NCBI GenBank assembly: GCA_900547395.1
Contig: URGP01000002.1
Span: forward strand, 83,843-147,842
Direction: 5' to 3'
Length of the DNA: 64,000 nt
Source: an uncultured Opitutales bacterium
Lineage (GTDB): Bacteria > Verrucomicrobiota > Verrucomicrobiia > Opitutales > Intestinicryptomonadaceae
Below, piece after piece: positions 61,506 to 64,000 of the stretch (positions are counted from its first letter, which is position 1; every line of letters starts with the position of its first letter). The translations under genes were made by a program, and so were the position numbers. The notes under the pieces are model-generated. The model had not been told where the DNA came from, did no database searches, and saw only the letters and a program-made list of their open reading frames with translations.

Positions 61506-62453
61506 TCACAAGGCGAGCTTGTTTGCTTTAAGCCACGTTTTTAGAAGCTCACCCCAGTCCTTCACGGGGCGTTTTTTTTCGTTTAAGCCGTAACCGTGCT
61601 CGCCGTCGTGAAAATAATGGAAATCAACGGGAACTCCCGCCGCGCGAAGCGCAAGCATGTAGCCGACCGAACTCATTTCATAATGGAAGTCTCCCTGCGT
61701 CTGGGCGATAAACGCCATCGGGGTATCTTTATCCACTTTTATTTCGGGCGACAATGCAAGAGTTTTCCTATCCGCCAAATACGCGGGATAAATCAAAACT
61801 GTAAAATTAGGCTTTGCGGAAAGCCTGTCAGCCGAATCAAGCGGAGCGTATGTCTGCCTGTTGTAATTGGTTGACGCGTTCGCAGAGAGATGACCGCCCG
61901 CGCTGAAGCCCATCACGCCGATTTTTTCGGGATCGACGTTCCATTTTTTGGCGTTTTTGCGGACGAGCCTTATCGCTCTTTGAATGTCCATCAACGCACA
62001 CTCGCGGTTGTTGCCGGGTATTCTGTAAGCGAGAATGAAGCATGTTGTCCCGCCCTCCGAAAGAAATTTTGCAATGTCCGTGCCTTCCTTGCCGTAAGCC
62101 AAGTGCGCATAGCCTCCGCCGGGGCAGATTATGATTGCGGGAGCGGGCTTTTTGCTTTCGGTTTTCGCCTTGTAGCATCGAAGAGTGGGCTCGACGACCC
62201 TTTGAAAGCCCTCGTTTGGCATTCCGTACTGCCCTGAAGACTTGTTTGGCTTTTCGCCAAACTTTTTGATTGCGTCTTCATAAGACATTTTAACATCGGT
62301 ATTTTTATTTCTGCCGTCGGGCTGTTTTTCAGAAATTCTTTCAAACACATCTCCGGGCATTTTGACGCCGTCCCAAATTTTTATGTCGAAATCCTGAGAA
62401 AAGGCAAAAGACGCCCCCAAAAGGGCAGACAAAAACAAAACTTTTTTAAACAT
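61506..62453 (-). CDS. Exported alpha/beta-hydrolase (esterase), paralog 1
   Basis: 315 residues with a signal peptide (about 1-19, ending SFAFS). Same layout as the next gene: CPGGGYAHLAYGKEG oxyanion loop, nucleophile in VMGFSAGGHLSAN, Asp in FIAQTQGDFHYEMSS (here the acid is not obvious: the paralog has QDDKAY, this one GDFHYE) and His in FHDGEHGYGLNEK. It carries an extra N-terminal insertion of about 45 residues (KQPDGRNKNTDVKM...). The two genes share long identical stretches (DPEKIGVMGFSAGGHL, VDFHYFH) and arose by tandem duplication. The gap between them is 17 bp. Confidence 0.87.
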   Translation of the reverse strand: MFKKVLFLSALLGASFAFSQDFDIKIWDGVKMPGDVFERISEKQPDGRNKNTDVKMSYEDAIKKFGEKPNKSSGQYGMPNEGFQRVVEPTLRCYKAKTESKKPAPAIIICPGGGYAHLAYGKEGTDIAKFLSEGGTTCFILAYRIPGNNRECALMDIQRAIRLVRKNAKKWNVDPEKIGVMGFSAGGHLSANASTNYNRQTYAPLDSADRLSAKPNFTVLIYPAYLADRKTLALSPEIKVDKDTPMAFIAQTQGDFHYEMSSVGYMLALRAAGVPVDFHYFHDGEHGYGLNEKKRPVKDWGELLKTWLKANKLAL

Positions 62454-62582
62454 AAAATATATTCCTCTTTAAGTTAATGAGCTTGATTTTTTGAAAAATC
62501 CGCAAATTTGCAATTTTAAAAAGCGGTTTGAAAGCCAAAAATTTGTTGCAATCAAAAAACCTTTCGTAAAAAATGAAAATTT

Positions 62583-63584
62583 ATGAATTACATACCATCC
62601 TCATCAAGATACGACAACATGCAGTATAACTACGCAGGCAAAAGCGGCTTAAAACTCCCCGCAGTGCAGCTTGGAATGTGGTACAATTTCGGAACAGACG
62701 CAGATTTCGAGAACTGCAAAAAAATGATTTTTACAGCGTTTGACTGCGGCATAACGATGTTCGACATTGCAAACAACTACTGCAAATCAACCGCCGAAAT
62801 AGTTGCGGGAGAAATTTTCAGAAAGCATCTTTCAAGCCACCGCGACGAAATTTTGATAACCTCAAAAGCGGGCTATAAGGACATCGAAGGCCCGTACGGA
62901 GAATGGGGCTCAAAAAAAAGCGTCATTGCAAGCCTCGACAGAAGCTTGAGAAAAACGGGCTTGGACTACTTCGACGTTTTCTACTCCCACCGCTTCGACC
63001 CAAACACCCCTCTTGAAGAAACCATAAACGCGCTCTGCGACGCCGTAAAGCAAGGCAAGGCTCTATATCTTGCGGTGTCGAACTACGACGGCAAATCCGC
63101 GCAAAAAGCCTTTGAAATCGCAAAGTCGCGCAATGTTCCGCTAATAGTAAACCAAGTCCGCTACAATATTTTCGACAGAAGAATAGAATCAAACGGTGCG
63201 CAGGACACAGACGATTTAAGCCTTGTATGCTACTCCCCATTGGAACAGGGTCTGCTTTCAAACAAATACGTAAACGGCATTCCCGAAGACTCGCGCGCAG
63301 GAAGAGAGCCGACAAACCCATGGCTTAACAAGGAAACAATTTTCCCGAGAGTCGAGGCTGTCAAGAAGATGTGCGAAATCGCAAATTCCCGCGGGCAGTC
63401 TCTTTCTCAAATGGCGATACGCTGGCTTTTGCAAAGAAAGAGGGTCGCAAGCGTGCTAATCGGCGCAAGCAAGCCCGAGCAGATAAAGGACTGCGCAAAA
63501 GCCGTTTCAAGCAGCGAAATATCCGAAAGCGACATGCAGAAAATAGACGAAATAACATCTGGGTTATATATCGAAAAGATGTAA
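62583..63584 (+). CDS. Aldo/keto reductase (YghZ / glyceraldehyde 3-phosphate reductase type)
   Basis: 333 residues, NADPH-dependent reductase with a TIM barrel. N-terminal MQYNYAGKSGLKLPAVQLGMWYNFG (about 13-37) and ITMFDIANNYCKS (catalytic Asp and Tyr, about 57-69) resemble the YghZ branch (beta subunit-like K+ channel fold), with the DYFDVFYSHRFDPNTPLEET segment (catalytic His about 140) and C-terminal VASVLIGASKPEQI for cofactor binding. Substrate is not fixed by the sequence. It is divergent from the esterases. Confidence 0.9.
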   Translation: MNYIPSSSRYDNMQYNYAGKSGLKLPAVQLGMWYNFGTDADFENCKKMIFTAFDCGITMFDIANNYCKSTAEIVAGEIFRKHLSSHRDEILITSKAGYKDIEGPYGEWGSKKSVIASLDRSLRKTGLDYFDVFYSHRFDPNTPLEETINALCDAVKQGKALYLAVSNYDGKSAQKAFEIAKSRNVPLIVNQVRYNIFDRRIESNGAQDTDDLSLVCYSPLEQGLLSNKYVNGIPEDSRAGREPTNPWLNKETIFPRVEAVKKMCEIANSRGQSLSQMAIRWLLQRKRVASVLIGASKPEQIKDCAKAVSSSEISESDMQKIDEITSGLYIEKM

Positions 63585-63587
63585 ATT

Positions 63588-63812
63588 ATGTTTCGCCGAA
63601 ACAAAAAGATTGTCATCAAAAAGGATATAATCCCCGCCGAAAAGATTGATCCAATGAGAAAGCCGAAGACGTTTAACGAAACGCGCTTCGACAGGTTTGA
63701 CATACCGGGAGAAACAGGAAAATCGATTCGCAAGATATTGCTTATCATTCTGTTTCTCATCGGGCTTTGGTTTCTGGCAGAATGCGTCAAGGCATGGAAT
63801 ATTTTTCAATAG
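63588..63812 (+). CDS. Small single-pass membrane protein, unknown
   Basis: 74 residues. Basic N-terminal half (RRNKKIVIKKD), then one hydrophobic segment (about 48-66, ILLIILFLIGLWFLAECV). No motif recognised. It begins 3 bp after the reductase stop, so it is likely cotranscribed. The short length and lack of homology memory keep confidence moderate. Confidence 0.6.
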   Translation: MFRRNKKIVIKKDIIPAEKIDPMRKPKTFNETRFDRFDIPGETGKSIRKILLIILFLIGLWFLAECVKAWNIFQ

Positions 63813-63873
63813 CGCGCCGCATTTAAATTTCGAGCACAAAAAAAAGGATTTCCAAGTGGAAATCCTCAGACTG

Positions 63874-63910
63874 CTGACAAAGTACAAATAGTATTTTGTC
63901 AGTTTTTTTT
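63874..63910 (+). terminator. Rho-independent terminator
   Basis: 12-bp stem CTGACAAAGTAC/GTATTTTGTCAG (one G-U) with loop AAATA and eight T. A smaller hairpin, GGATTTCC/GGAAATCC, lies just upstream (63846-63865). Confidence 0.85.
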
Positions 63911-63922
63911 GAAAGAAACAGA

Positions 63923-63958
63923 TTGACATTTTGATATATTTTGATATATTTGGATATG
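63923..63958 (+). promoter_or_regulatory. Promoter with three decamer repeats
   Basis: TTGACA (63923-63928), a 16-bp spacer and TATATT (63945-63950). Overlapping the spacer and -10 are three 10-bp direct repeats: TTTTGATATA (63929-63938), the same at 63939-63948, and a variant TTTGGATATG (63949-63958). This helical-period spacing suggests a bound regulator. Confidence 0.6.
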
Positions 63959-63960
63959 AG

Positions 63961-64000
63961 ATGATAAACAATAAACCGATACAAAACGAGATGGAATTTA
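63961..64000 (+). CDS. Start of a gene running off the right edge
   Basis: ATG at 63961 opens a frame (MINNKPIQNEMEF) that continues to the window end. It begins only 10 bp after the predicted -10 element, which would leave almost no leader, so a later start (Met11 at 63991) is also possible. Too short to identify. Confidence 0.35.
   Translation, partial: MINNKPIQNEMEF

Noticed and set aside
1..64000. tRNA, rRNA, CRISPR arrays, insertion sequences, prophage
   Set aside because: Read for cloverleaf ends, regularly spaced repeats, transposase motifs and phage genes; none recognised. A tRNA could still be missed by eye.

Overview
The window is bacterial chromosome, gene-dense, with long co-oriented operons and mostly household functions. 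The best-supported assignment is Verrucomicrobiota, probably Opitutia/Puniceicoccales-like and possibly host-associated. This rests on an exosortase with an EpsI-type partner and a Verrucomicrobia-style PEP-CTERM protein, a TIGR02597-like secreted protein, a Minf_1886-type small protein beside the suf genes, a bacterial family-B DNA polymerase, and a C-terminal domain on the giant surface protein resembling those common in this phylum. The assignment is inferred from families, not from a marker phylogeny.

Layout. 1-2.4 kb: the start of a Tat-exported Gfo/Idh/MocA oxidoreductase (runs off the left edge), then riboflavin synthase and a secreted or anchored endonuclease/phosphatase-family protein. 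2.4-5.4 kb (minus): a GYF_2/DUF4328-like membrane protein, mnmE, a small membrane protein and a DUF192 lipoprotein. 5.4-10.5 kb (plus): M24 peptidase, murJ, hemE, hemN. 10.5-12.7 kb: family-B polymerase. 12.8-15.2 kb: adk, a YmdB-type phosphoesterase, a DUF362 protein. 15.2-16.8 kb: a LysR regulator divergent from a chimeric gene. 16.9-20.1 kb (minus): M23 peptidase, lipoprotein, unknown protein and prfB, with its programmed frameshift reconstructed here. 20.1-21.4 kb: coiled-coil membrane protein and Pal/OmpA lipoprotein. 21.7-25.7 kb (minus): VOC protein, sufD, sufB, sufC, Minf_1886-type protein. 25.8-39.2 kb (minus): a complex I operon, nuoB to nuoN, lacking nuoA. 39.7-43.8 kb (minus): araB, araD and a sodium:solute symporter. 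44.0-44.7 kb: RNase D-like exonuclease. 44.8-51.4 kb (plus): trp operon behind a readable attenuator, order E-G-D-C-[F::B fusion]-A. 51.5-60.6 kb (minus): cell-surface region with a 1651-residue beta-helix/Ig-like protein, a PEP-CTERM protein, a TIGR02597-like protein, exosortase and EpsI-like protein. 60.7-62.5 kb: two tandem secreted esterases. 62.6-63.8 kb: aldo/keto reductase and a small membrane protein. The right edge holds a terminator, a promoter with decamer repeats and the first codons of a new gene.

Most notable observations: (i) the giant surface gene has a clear signal peptide from an ATG at 56524, but it is one base out of frame with the 1651-codon ORF at a run of seven T, so a one-base slip would switch export on or off (or it is a homopolymer sequencing error); (ii) the trp leader encodes a 12-residue peptide with tandem Trp codons, and its antiterminator/terminator pairing can be read by eye; (iii) trpF and trpB are one continuous ORF; (iv) a maltose-acetyltransferase-like gene is fused in frame to the tail of an alpha/beta hydrolase, apparently by deletion; (v) nuoA is missing from an otherwise complete nuo operon. 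No tRNA, rRNA, CRISPR array, insertion sequence or prophage was recognised.
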